A stretch of DNA of 64,000 nt from Neorhizobium sp. JUb45. Its GTDB lineage: Bacteria > Pseudomonadota > Alphaproteobacteria > Rhizobiales > Rhizobiaceae. The translations under genes and the position numbers were made by a program. Below the pieces are notes generated by a model that was not told the DNA's origin, searched no databases, and saw only the letters and a program-made list of their open reading frames with translations. Positions 8,947-16,724 of this stretch are shown piece by piece (the stretch's first letter is position 1; every line of letters starts with the position of its first letter). Where the stretch lies: assembly GCF_004343585.1 (NCBI RefSeq), contig NZ_SLYW01000006.1, positions 62,001 through 126,000 on the forward strand, written 5' to 3'.

Positions 8947-9581
8947 GCCCGCCGCATGATATAAGTCTGGTCCGCAAGCCGCGCAGATTGGGCCGCATCG
9001 TGGGTAACGATGACCATGCCGGTGCCATTAGTCCTTGCGTCGAACAAAAGCATTTCGACCCACAGTGTGGTTTCCTCATCGAGTGCCGATGTCGGTTCGT
9101 CGAGCAGAAGAAAAACCGGTTTGCGCACCAGTGCCCGGATCAGGGCCATTCTCTGTCGTTCGCCGGTGGACAATGTCTGCGGCTGTCGGGTCAGCAGTTC
9201 CGCCGAAAGGTCGACCCGGTCCATCAGCGGTTTTATCTCGTCCAGCGGATCAAAATGATCTGCCACGGTATCCGCCCACCAGCCTGCATTGGTATCCACA
9301 TACATGACATGCCGTCGCCAGGCCGGGCCGGACAGGTCCGTATGGGCCTGATCGCCCAGATGAACGGATCCTTGATGCCGGTCGAGATCGGCGATCATTC
9401 TCAGCATGGTGGTTTTTCCGACGCCGGAGGGGCCCTGAACACCGAGAATGGAACCCCTGGGCACATCGAAACGGATCGCCATGGAACGTGTCGTTGCCGG
9501 CAGATCGACCCTCAGAGACAAGGCATTCGGCGCATTTACTGCACACGGGGAGACAGAAGGAGAGGCTGTGCTTTGCTGCAT
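8943..9581 (-). CDS. fetA: FetA-like ABC transporter ATP-binding protein
   Basis: This 212-residue ABC ATPase pairs with the FetB-like permease. It has Walker A GPSGVGKTT (about 54-62), signature LSTGERQRMAL, Walker B VFLLLDEPTSALDEE and the switch His in VTHDAAQ. The Q-loop is odd: where E. coli FetA has YCAQTP, this protein reads YVDTNAGWWADTV, with no glutamine. Either the Q-loop contact is replaced or the protein is less active. It is the first gene of a two-gene operon. Confidence 0.85.
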   Translation of the reverse strand: MQQSTASPSVSPCAVNAPNALSLRVDLPATTRSMAIRFDVPRGSILGVQGPSGVGKTTMLRMIADLDRHQGSVHLGDQAHTDLSGPAWRRHVMYVDTNAGWWADTVADHFDPLDEIKPLMDRVDLSAELLTRQPQTLSTGERQRMALIRALVRKPVFLLLDEPTSALDEETTLWVEMLLFDARTNGTGMVIVTHDAAQSARLADQTYIMRRA

Positions 9582-9995
9582 CCTAGATATTCCTCACATT
9601 AGACAGGACGCCCGGACGACCGGCACCATATTGGCGAAATTTCCGGGGGCCGCGCAAGCGACTGCCTGTCCGGCGCAGGCTTCAGGTTTCTTTTCCGTCA
9701 TGCCGCATGGCAGCCGATTCTGACAGCATGCTGAACTCCCAGCCATCGTTTCCCCCCCCCCGGCCCGAGAGAGGTCGGCGACGCCGGCGAAGAATGCCGC
9801 GCTTCTCGATGGCGTTCATGTGGCTGTCAGGTTCCTGACGCAATTGCAGAGGGCCTTGCCGACATCGTGGTCGGATCGGGAAACCATCTGCTCCCCGTGG
9901 CCAACCGCCGTGCCGGTCCAAGTTGCCGCAGACCGGTCTCAAAAACTTTCGCCGTCTTTTCAACTGAAGGCGCTTATTCATTCGGACAAGTCGAG
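9582..9995. other. Divergent intergenic region with C10 tract
   Basis: This 414-bp gap lies between fetA (leftward) and the PAP2 gene (rightward). It must hold both promoters. The only salient item is a run of ten C at 9752-9761. No credible gene is seen; the open frame that runs into the PAP2 gene from 9867 lacks family similarity before 9996. Confidence 0.5.
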
Positions 9996-10679
9996 ATGAT
10001 GAAATCTTTCTACCGACAGGCTCCACTTCATCTTTTGCTGCCGGTCCTGGTCGGTGTCGCTTTTCTGCAGCGTCTGGCGAGCGAGGTTCGCGAAGGGGAG
10101 ACGCTTGGTTTTGACACGCTCGGTATTTTGCTCTTTCGCCATGCCGACAATCTCTCCATCCCCGTTGGACCTTCCTGGCTCCAGCATGCGGCGACGGATA
10201 TAACCAGTCTCGGTGGCGTCACTGTACTGTCGATCATCACGATTTCGGCGGCCGTTTATCTGGCGATCCTTGGACGCTCGCGGGAGGCATTGTTTGTTTT
10301 CCTGTCGGTTTTGTCCGGCTGGGTGTTGAGCAACGCCTTGAAATGGATGGTTGCCCGGCCGCGGCCCGATATCGTTTCGCACCTTGTCAGCGTCAACGAC
10401 CTCAGCTTCCCGAGCGGCCATGCGATGGTGTCGACAGTCGTCTACCTTTCGATGGCGATCGTCCTTGCACGCCGTGAACCAAACAGAAGAGCCCGAGTGT
10501 TCGTTTTCGCGCTCGCCGGTCTCGTCATTGCGATGATCGGCACGACACGTGTCTATCTCGGCGTGCATTACCCGACCGACGTCATCGCAGGATGGGTGGG
10601 TGGCCTCGCCTGGGTTTCATCATGCTGGATGGTCGCAGGCCGGTACATCCGCCAAGCCAATGGGGCACTTCCACAATGA
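9996..10679 (+). CDS. PAP2-family membrane phosphatase
   Basis: The roughly 227-residue integral membrane protein carries all three acid-phosphatase motifs of the PAP2 superfamily: KWMVARPRPD, SFPSGHAM and RVYLGVHYPTDVIAG with its catalytic His and Asp. Such enzymes dephosphorylate lipid phosphates such as undecaprenyl pyrophosphate or phosphatidate at the membrane. I start at ATGATG 9996 because the family similarity and hydrophobic segments begin there. Its stop overlaps the start of a DedA-like gene (ATGA), so the two were one operon before the second gene broke. Confidence 0.83.
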   Translation: MMKSFYRQAPLHLLLPVLVGVAFLQRLASEVREGETLGFDTLGILLFRHADNLSIPVGPSWLQHAATDITSLGGVTVLSIITISAAVYLAILGRSREALFVFLSVLSGWVLSNALKWMVARPRPDIVSHLVSVNDLSFPSGHAMVSTVVYLSMAIVLARREPNRRARVFVFALAGLVIAMIGTTRVYLGVHYPTDVIAGWVGGLAWVSSCWMVAGRYIRQANGALPQ

Positions 10680-10796
10680 TCAAGAAGCTTTACGACTGGA
10701 CGATGTCGCTTGCCGGCTCGAAGGCCGCCACGTTCTGGCTGGCATTGATTGCCTTCGTGGAGAGTTCGTGTTTCTGGTGCCCGCCGACATCCTGTG
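10676..10796 (+). pseudogene. DedA/YqaA-type membrane protein, truncated and frameshifted
   Basis: The start ATG overlaps the PAP2 stop. Translation gives MIKKLYDWTMSLAGSKAATF then WLALIAFVESS, the start of a DedA/SNARE-associated (YqaA-like) protein. Then the frame is lost: the expected FFLVPADIL appears one frame away as FVFLVPADIL, which indicates a one-base deletion near 10770. Similarity stops at about 10796, leaving about 40 of the usual 190 or so residues. Confidence 0.7.
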
Positions 10797-11016
10797 TTGA
10801 GTTTCAGCAAGTTTTAAGCCAATTTTCTATCTCGTACTGAGCCATTTAAGAGTGTCAAGATACTGATCGACCGAGGTTTTCTTAGTAGGAGCGGATCGCT
10901 TGGAAACGCAAGAGCGGATCAGATCCGGACGAAAACCAACACTTTCAAGAGCTTAAAAGCTCAAGTTGGGACACGAAGTGCATTGAGAGCATTGCGCATC
11001 GAAAGCGAGAGCGCTA

Positions 11017-11038
11017 TATGTAGATACGTTCCTACATA
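11017..11038. promoter_or_regulatory. Candidate toxin-antitoxin autoregulatory operator
   Basis: TATGTAG (11017-11023) and CTACATA (11032-11038) form a perfect 7-bp inverted repeat with an 8-nt spacer, ending 9 bases before the antitoxin ATG. Phd/YefM antitoxins bind such palindromes to repress their own operon. Confidence 0.6.
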
Positions 11039-11047
11039 GAGGCGCAT

Positions 11048-11302
11048 ATGGGTACCAGCAGCTTGACCAGCCGGGAATTCAACCACGATGTCGGCAGAGC
11101 AAAAAAGGCTGCGGAGACGGGACCAGTGGTTATTACCGATCGAGGCCGGCCTTCGCACGTGTTGATGACGTATGGTGAGTTCGAGCGCCTGACAGGTAAA
11201 CGTCACAATCTTGTCGATGTCCTATCAATGCCAGGCTTGTCGAACATCGATTTCGATCCGCCCAGAGCGATCATAGCAGCTCGCGAAGTCGATCTGTCTT
11301 GA
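11048..11302 (+). CDS. Phd/YefM-family antitoxin
   Basis: The 84-residue protein has an N-terminal Phd-type DNA-binding part (SSLTSREFNHDVGRAKKAAE then GPVVITDRGRPSHVLMTYGE) and a C-terminal tail for toxin binding. It is the usual length for the family. The stop overlaps the TTG start of the PIN-domain gene by 3 bases (TTGA), the standard antitoxin-first arrangement. A palindrome directly upstream suggests autoregulation. The pair may stabilise this accessory region. Confidence 0.88.
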   Translation: MGTSSLTSREFNHDVGRAKKAAETGPVVITDRGRPSHVLMTYGEFERLTGKRHNLVDVLSMPGLSNIDFDPPRAIIAAREVDLS

Positions 11303-11721
11303 AATATTTGCTCGACACAAACGTCGTTTCCGAACTCCGGAAGGTGGGCGACGGTAAAGCAGATCCGAACGTGACGGCGTGGATAAGCGGGCAGGAAGCG
11401 CGTGATTTGTATATTTCTGCGATCACAATTCTAGAGCTTGAGCGCGGCATACTCGACATTCAACTTCGTGACGTTACGCAGAGTTCTCGCCTGCGGGCAT
11501 GGATGGATAGCCGGGTTCGTCCGGAGTTTTCTGAGCGGATCATACCTATCGATGATGCAATTGCGACGCGCTGCGCTCACTTACACGTTCCTGATCGCCG
11601 CAACGAAGCTGATGCAATCATTGCCGCCACAGCGCTCGTGCACGGGCATGTGGTCGTGACGCGCAACATTCAGGATTTTCAAGGAACTGGCGTTGTGCTC
11701 GTGGACCCGTGGCAAGCATAA
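11299..11721 (+). CDS. vapC: PIN-domain ribonuclease toxin (VapC-like)
   Basis: The 140-residue protein is a VapC-type PIN nuclease. It begins (M)KYLLDTNVVSELRK with the first acidic residue and has SAITILELERGI with the second. It ends with EADAIIAATALVHGHVVVTRN, which holds the acidic triad's last members. It most likely starts at the TTG overlapping the antitoxin stop. VapC toxins cleave tRNA or rRNA when their antitoxin is degraded. All metal-binding acids seem present, so it looks intact. Confidence 0.88.
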   Translation: MKYLLDTNVVSELRKVGDGKADPNVTAWISGQEARDLYISAITILELERGILDIQLRDVTQSSRLRAWMDSRVRPEFSERIIPIDDAIATRCAHLHVPDRRNEADAIIAATALVHGHVVVTRNIQDFQGTGVVLVDPWQA

Positions 11722-12072
11722 GGTCGGGCATATCGGAGTTCCCGCGGCTATTTCAATCGGATTCTCGTGAGGCCTTCGCAGCGTGATGGGACATTTGAAC
11801 CTTAGGAGAGCTAGCGGTAGGGCTTCGCAGAGAATCATCGCCTATAATCGAGATAAGGTAAATATACGTCGTTTATTGTATAGTAAAATACGGTGTTGGC
11901 GGTCAATTGATGATAAGCATTTCAATTCATATTCGGATCTAACGTATATCTGTTGATGAAAATTTCTATTCACTTCGTTAATATTGCGATTGCACGCATA
12001 GGTGGACTTTTGGTTGCCGCTGAAAACTGACTCGGCGGGGTGCGAGAACTTGGACCACCAGGAGGTAGTTGA
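11722..12072. other. Intergenic, AT-rich, no gene
   Basis: These 351 bases follow the toxin gene. The part from about 11855 to 11995 is much richer in A and T than its surroundings and carries several short repeats of TATA-like sequence. No coding frame, stem-loop terminator or RNA gene is recognisable. It ends at an IS3 orfA fragment. Confidence 0.5.
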
Positions 12073-12228
12073 TGTATTCCTACGCGGGCAGACTACGAGC
12101 GGTTGAGCTTTGTATCCGGCTCGGTAGGCGGCTTAACGCGACCATCCGCCGGTTGGGTTATCCCACCAAGAATGCGCTGAGGGGCTGGTACCGTGAGTAC
12201 TTACAGCATCTCGACCTGCTTGTTTAGT
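12073..12228 (+). mobile_element. IS3-family orfA N-terminal fragment
   Basis: With an AGGAGG-type ribosome site just upstream, the frame reads MYSYAGRLRAVELCIRLGRR, then LNATIRRLGYPTKNALRGWY and REY. This is the helix-turn-helix start of an IS3-type OrfA. A TAG stops it after 51 residues and the rest of the element is missing. Confidence 0.7.
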
Positions 12229-12325
12229 CGGCTTCCCGAGCGCCAAAATGTTCTGTGGCCGAGATGCAGGCGGCACTTAAGCACGTTTCGGCTCGGCCGT
12301 TCTTCTGCCAAGGCTTATACCACTC

Positions 12326-12720
12326 CTACGGCGCGAGGCGCCGACCGTATCTCTCGTTGTCACACATTCTGACCGAAGAGGCATGGTCCGCCAGATGATG
12401 GACGGCGAAGTGGATTTGGCGCTCGGTGTTTCTCCCGAAAACTCCCCGAATTCCAAGCGCTCGGTCTTGTTTGAACAGCGGTCTGTCTGCGTGGTGGCCG
12501 ATGATGCGTCGGCCAAACTGACTATGGAAACCTACCAGCAGCGTCCGCATATTCTGGTGGCCATGAAGGAGCTTGGCGACAACGAGATAGACGTCGCGCT
12601 TGCCATTTGGGGCTTTCGCGGAAAATTGCATTGACGCTTCCCCACTGGAGTGTCGCTCAGAATTTGGTATCCAGCACAGACCTAATTCTCACGATCGCCA
12701 GCAGAGCATTGGGCTCATTG
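12326..12720 (+). pseudogene. LysR-family effector-domain fragment with frameshift
   Basis: The frame reads RREAPTVSLVVTHSDRRGMV, then RQMMDGEVDLALGVSPEN and HILVAMKELGDNEIDVALAI, part of a LysR effector domain. Near 12625 the frame breaks and continues one frame over as ALTLPHWSVAQNLVSSTDLI, so one base has been lost. The N-terminal DNA-binding half is absent. The fragment lies just after the IS3 orfA scrap, so it was probably cut by that element. Confidence 0.65.
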
Positions 12721-12838
12721 TCCTCTAGTCGCCGTTCTCACTCCCTCCCTTTCCTTTCACCATGAATTGGCATGATCGGCGACCCCATGACCCCGCACAT
12801 CATTGGTTTCTTGAAGCAGTGAGGCGGGCGGTCGCGTC

Positions 12839-13600
12839 TTAGTCGTCGACCTCAACAACTGTAACTGCAGCTGACTTGAACTGATCAAGCTGCCCCGACT
12901 CATCTTGCCCCTCAGTAATGACCGTGGTGATCTCGCTCATGGGAACGATTTGATATGGCGATGCCGCGCCAAGCTTTTCTTTGGTGGCTATCACGATCGT
13001 CTCCCCTGCCTGTCGGGAGATCAGTCGTTTGATCGACGCTTCCTCTGCATCGCCTGTTGTCGCGCCTATCTCGGGGTGCAGGCCTGTTACGCCCATGAAG
13101 AAAATGTCGGTTTGAATGCGTGCGATGGCCTCAGCGCTCGTGGATCCGACGGTAACAATTGAATGCTTGAACAATCGACCGCCGATCATCTCCACTTCGA
13201 TTGATGGATGTCCCGCCAATTCCACGGCGATGCTTGGACTGTGTGTAATAACGGTCGCTCTGAGATCAAGCGGGATTTGGCGAGCCAACTGTATGTTGCT
13301 GGTGCCCCCGTCCAGGAAGACGATCTGACCTCGCGCAATCAAACGAGCAGCGGCGCGGCCAAGGGACGATTTGGCAGAGGCGCCTATTGCCTGACGTGAT
13401 GCGAAGTCAGCCTCAGCCGACGATGCAGGAAGCGCTCCACCATGGACCCGCTGCAACAAACCCTCTGCTGCCAATTCGCGCAGATCGCGCCGGATTGTGT
13501 CTTCCGAAATCCCGATCTCCTGACTGAACGACTTGGCGATCAAGCGGCCATCCCGCTGTAAAACCCGTTGTATGAGCGCTTTTCGTTCAGCCGTCAGCAT
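12839..13600 (-). CDS. DeoR/GlpR-family transcriptional regulator
   Basis: The 253-residue protein is a full-length DeoR repressor: an N-terminal helix-turn-helix (IGISEDTIRRDLRELAAEGL, then QRVHGGALP) and a C-terminal sugar-phosphate-sensing domain with IVFLDGGTSNIQLAR and FFMGVTGLHPEIG. It is divergent from the Nudix gene with 91 bp between; A-rich half-sites (CACGAAAATTTACGAAAAT around 13640) could be its operator. DeoR regulators usually respond to phosphorylated sugars, which fits control of a nucleotide-related Nudix gene. Confidence 0.88.
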   Translation of the reverse strand: MLTAERKALIQRVLQRDGRLIAKSFSQEIGISEDTIRRDLRELAAEGLLQRVHGGALPASSAEADFASRQAIGASAKSSLGRAAARLIARGQIVFLDGGTSNIQLARQIPLDLRATVITHSPSIAVELAGHPSIEVEMIGGRLFKHSIVTVGSTSAEAIARIQTDIFFMGVTGLHPEIGATTGDAEEASIKRLISRQAGETIVIATKEKLGAASPYQIVPMSEITTVITEGQDESGQLDQFKSAAVTVVEVDD

Positions 13601-13691
13601 GGTTCATCCGCGAAATAATCCTTGACTCTGCACGATATTGCACGAAAATTTACGAAAATCCAAATGTTGTTTTGAGAAACTGGAGCATTGA

Positions 13692-14306
13692 ATGAGTATT
13701 TCGGATCGTGTCCGCGTGAACGGGGTCACCGTACTGTCTGACGATTGGTACATACTGAAGAAGACTGACTTCTCCTTCCGTCGAGCTGACGGAACTTGGC
13801 AACAGCAGTCGCGCGAAACCTACGACCGAGGGAATGGAGCAACGATCCTTCTCTACGACCGCGTTCGGCGGAGGGTGATCCTCACGAGACAGTTTCGCTA
13901 TCCGGCGTTCGTAAACGGACACGACGATTTGCTGATCGAGGCACCGGCCGGGTTACTGGATAACGCCGAGCCTGAAACGCGGATTAGGGCGGAAACCGAA
14001 GAGGAGACCGGGTTCCGCGTGCGCGAGGTTCGGCAGATTTTTGATGCCTTCATGAGCCCGGGTTCTGTGACCGAACGGCTTCACTTCTTCGTGGGAGAAT
14101 ACGAACCCGGTGATCGCGCAGGGCAGGGCGGCGGCAACGAGCAGGAGGGGGAAGATATTGCTGTTCTTGAGATTTCCATCGAGGAGGCGCTGAATATGGT
14201 CTCTTCTGGGATGATCCGGGACGCAAAAACAATCATGCTATTGCAGTACGCCGCGCTGAACATCTTTACTGCCGCTAGCCCTACCTTGGAGGATAAACCG
14301 TGCTGA
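13692..14306 (+). CDS. Nudix hydrolase, NudK-like
   Basis: The 204-residue protein has the NudK/ADP-ribose pyrophosphatase layout: an N-terminal beta domain (SRETYDRGNGATILLYD) and a Nudix box GLLDNAEPETRIRAETEEET then GF (about residues 87-108), which lines up with that of E. coli NudK, a GDP-mannose pyrophosphatase. The GSVTERLHFFVGEY segment is also typical. It is first in a small operon: a GTG start overlapping its stop begins a truncated nucleoside-transferase-like gene. A DeoR repressor lies divergent. Confidence 0.85.
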   Translation: MSISDRVRVNGVTVLSDDWYILKKTDFSFRRADGTWQQQSRETYDRGNGATILLYDRVRRRVILTRQFRYPAFVNGHDDLLIEAPAGLLDNAEPETRIRAETEEETGFRVREVRQIFDAFMSPGSVTERLHFFVGEYEPGDRAGQGGGNEQEGEDIAVLEISIEEALNMVSSGMIRDAKTIMLLQYAALNIFTAASPTLEDKPC

Positions 14307-14425
14307 TTTTGATCGCTGGTCCATACCGTTCAGGCAAGGGTGATGATCCCGAGAAGATAGCAGCCAACCTGCGGCAACTCCGGCCCCGAGTCGGTCTTCT
14401 ATACCCCAACAACTCACCGTATTGA
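14300..14425 (+). pseudogene. Truncated DUF4406/nucleoside 2-deoxyribosyltransferase-like gene
   Basis: A TTGGAGGATAAACC ribosome site leads to GTG at 14300, overlapping the Nudix stop. The first 27 residues, VLILIAGPYRSGKGDDPEKI then AANLRQL, resemble the N-terminus of DUF4406/deoxyribosyltransferase-like proteins that often sit beside Nudix genes. After that the similarity ends and a stop follows at 14425. The remaining two thirds or more of the gene are gone. Confidence 0.6.
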
Positions 14426-14721
14426 TTTGATCAAAAGCCGCTGTATGGCGGTCATTATCACTGTCCAAGCAGATCTTGCTCTCATGTCCGGTGGTTGGAT
14501 TTCGTGTAGTTGGGAGATCGGTCTGGGGCGACGGTGGGGCGCAAGCACTTGAAATCACCATAAGCAGTGCTAGACGCTCATGCAGCCTGTCGCTACCGGT
14601 GGATCACAGATTTCGATCAATCGGTACGTTAACGTACTGAGCAGGATGCCAAATGTTATATCAGTAACATCCGCACTACTGTAGCGGATGTCACTGCATT
14701 CACGAATCAGGAATTTCATTT
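14426..14721. other. Intergenic, no gene; holds a palindrome cluster
   Basis: About 300 bases without a convincing gene. The left half is probably debris left by the deletion that truncated the gene upstream. The right half holds the palindromes listed at 14624-14691. Confidence 0.5.
14624..14691. repeat. Three adjacent perfect inverted repeats
   Basis: Within 68 bases lie GTACGTTAACGTAC (14624-14637, a 14-bp perfect palindrome), ATGTTA-TATCAG-TAACAT (14653-14670) and ACATCCGC-N9-GCGGATGT (14667-14691, 8-bp arms). The last two share four bases. No T-tract follows, so a terminator is unlikely; protein-binding sites or a structured RNA are better guesses. Confidence 0.6.
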
Positions 14722-14973
14722 TTGCCCCATCGCGGTTTTAGGTGGCTTCAGCCGCCAGGGTCGGAACGGTGGTTTGGCTTTTATGAGGGCGACAAGCGCG
14801 CCGAAGTTTGGGCAGAGGGCTCCAATGGCAATTACGTTGCAGCATGGTGTTGGTCAGTACCAGACTTTAAGATCACTGGTTCAATTGCCGGAACAGGCAA
14901 CGACGATGCAGACCGCTACTCTGCGCAGGTGATCGCCGCTCACGCGTTCTTGGATGCGAGGGATCAAACCTGA
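14722..14973 (+). CDS. Small hypothetical protein
   Basis: An 83-residue frame from TTG 14722 with a plausible soluble composition (GSERWFGFYEGDKRAEVWAE, then GSNGNYVAAWCW). I do not recognise a family. It has no strong ribosome site and sits in an accessory region, so it may be a real orphan gene or chance. Nothing in its neighbourhood suggests a function. Confidence 0.35.
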   Translation: MPHRGFRWLQPPGSERWFGFYEGDKRAEVWAEGSNGNYVAAWCWSVPDFKITGSIAGTGNDDADRYSAQVIAAHAFLDARDQT

Positions 14974-14975
14974 TT

Positions 14976-15158
14976 TCACCAGTCGGTTTCAAAGGAAAGA
15001 CGACCTTTGGCGACATAGTTGCTTTGCTTGTCGCGCACCCTGACGATGATTCTTGCATTGGAAGTACCGATGAATTCGTCACGAGCAATGTCGGTTAGTA
15101 TCTTGCCTACCTGTCTGCCCACGCTGTCAAACGACCGATGTCTCGTGGAAACTTCCAC
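14976..15158 (-). CDS. Small hypothetical protein, DUF6894-like C-terminus
   Basis: The leftward frame ends VGRQVGKILTDIARDEFIGT then ARIIVRVRDK and RLSFETDW. The pattern of A-R-E/D-x-x followed by a strand I-x-V-x-V-R-D and a final hydrophobic strand resembles the end of DUF6894-type small proteins common in rhizobia. The start is uncertain: GTG 15158 is available, but the frame stays open further upstream. Function unknown. Confidence 0.35.
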   Translation of the reverse strand: MEVSTRHRSFDSVGRQVGKILTDIARDEFIGTSNARIIVRVRDKQSNYVAKGRLSFETDW

Positions 15159-15250
15159 ATCAAAAACTCCCGTGACATGGACGTTTGAGAAACGCCGCCT
15201 AATTATGATGCCGGTAGAAGCTCACAACAGCAAACTGACGGCAGCGAGCT

Positions 15251-15496
15251 ATGAAAAATGGCGTGCAAATTGGCAGTGCTATGACGCCGCATTGTCCGAG
15301 GATAAGACCTGACGCCGCGGTTGATATTCCTCAGATTTCGATTTCCGAAGTGGAGGTCATTTCAGCCTTTCGCGAAGGAGCCGATGCTGCCCTCCAAGGG
15401 GCCCATGCTTTAAGCTGTCCTTATCTCAATGACCTTCAGAGCGCTGCAAATTACACTGCTTGGATGGAAGGCTTCGGCTCGTACGAGCAGAGATAA
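15251..15496 (+). CDS. Rmf/CrpP-like small protein
   Basis: The 81-residue frame ends with AFREGADAALQGAHALSCPY, then seven residues and TAWMEGF. The pattern G-x-x-A-(x)n-CPY-(x)n-W-x-x-G is that of the ribosome modulation factor/CrpP fold. Such small proteins either bind ribosomes or, in the case of CrpP, were reported to act on quinolones. The start could be further downstream, since the first 30 residues look unrelated. It stands alone in the accessory region. Confidence 0.5.
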   Translation: MKNGVQIGSAMTPHCPRIRPDAAVDIPQISISEVEVISAFREGADAALQGAHALSCPYLNDLQSAANYTAWMEGFGSYEQR

Positions 15497-15714
15497 CCGG
15501 TTGCCCGATACACGTGGAAAACGCTGGATTACGCCTCAAGCCTTCGGTTGACCTGACAACGAACCTACAATTCATTTTTGAGCGGATAGTTCGCGCAATG
15601 ACTCGGAAACATCGCCCCTAGCACTCATAGGATCGTGAGAACCCGCCTGTCGTCCCGTGAATAAAGGATACGCTTGCTGTCTCGCCGAGATTTAACCAGC
15701 GAATAGCCACAGGC

Positions 15715-16605
15715 CTACGACTGGAGTTCAGTTTTAAGCCAGGCCACGAATGCCTCGATAATGGCTACATTCTTTGAATTTGGATCATATGCGGCCCAAT
15801 ACGCCGCCCTCTCTGAGCTGAATCTTATTGGCAGCGGTTTAATCAAACGCCCGTGCCGCAGATGCTCCTTGATGAGCAGGTTTCTGCCCATGGCAATGCC
15901 TTGGCCATCCAGCGCTGCCTGCAGAACGATGTTGTAATCGGTCAGGCGCACCTGCTTTGCTTCATCAATGGAGAGGCGTGCGTTCCCACTCCACAACTTC
16001 CACTCGAGCCCGCTGCTCGCCTGCAAAATAGGCTGACAAAGCAGATCATCGGGAGACTGGAACCGCAACCCGTCTCCGTAGAGAACCGGGCTCATGACAG
16101 GCGACAGCTCCTCGTTGAGGAGATGGATGCCTCCCTGTTTGTCTGCACTGAAGTCACCGAAACGGATGGCAACGTCTGCCTCTCCACGCCTGACGTCCAC
16201 GACACGTAGTGTCGGGTCCAGATCGAGATCGATAGTCGGGTATTCCTTTTGAAACCGCTCGAGGCGGCTGACCAGCCAGTTCGCAGCAAAGGACGGGAGG
16301 AGGCTGACACGCACGGCAGTCCGGCCAGATCGAGACCGTGCTTCTGCCGTTCCTTTCGCCAGCAGGGACAATGCATGATCCACAGTCGACAGAAACGTCG
16401 CACCCTCTTCAGTCAACTCGATGCTTTTGCTTTTTCGTTGGAAAAGCCGAGTGCCCAATGCGGTTTCGAGCTGCTTGATGTGGTGACTGACGGCGCTTTG
16501 CGTGATCAGCAGCTCCTCACCAGCCAGCCGAAAGCTTAAGCTGCGGGCTACCGCCTGGAATACCCTGAGAGCGGGGAGTGGAGGAAGAAACGGAGAGCTT
16601 CGCAA
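15715..16605 (-). CDS. LysR-family regulator, GcvA-like
   Basis: The 296-residue regulator has the GcvA/AmpR-type N-terminus (FLPPLPALRVFQAVARSLSF, ITQSAVSHHIKQLETALGTR) and a full effector domain (VRVSLLPSFAANWLVSRLER and GQGIAMGRNLLIKEHLRHGR). It is divergent from the RidA-aminotransferase-SDR-ABM operon, with a palindrome right at its start, and so is the likely regulator of that operon. Confidence 0.9.
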   Translation of the reverse strand: MRSSPFLPPLPALRVFQAVARSLSFRLAGEELLITQSAVSHHIKQLETALGTRLFQRKSKSIELTEEGATFLSTVDHALSLLAKGTAEARSRSGRTAVRVSLLPSFAANWLVSRLERFQKEYPTIDLDLDPTLRVVDVRRGEADVAIRFGDFSADKQGGIHLLNEELSPVMSPVLYGDGLRFQSPDDLLCQPILQASSGLEWKLWSGNARLSIDEAKQVRLTDYNIVLQAALDGQGIAMGRNLLIKEHLRHGRLIKPLPIRFSSERAAYWAAYDPNSKNVAIIEAFVAWLKTELQS

Positions 16606-16623
16606 TTCTGACTTGCCTCAGAA
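16606..16623. promoter_or_regulatory. Candidate LysR operator
   Basis: TTCTGA-CTTGCC-TCAGAA is a perfect 6-bp-arm inverted repeat directly upstream of the LysR start, in the 119-bp space shared with the RidA operon. This placement suits autorepression plus divergent activation. Confidence 0.45.
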
Positions 16624-16724
16624 AGATGGTCTGCCTGACATTAGCAATTTAGATCGCACAGCGCAAAGCTTTGAATTGGCCGATGGCTTCGATTTCTTCC
16701 ATGAGGGATGAAAAGGAGAACCAT

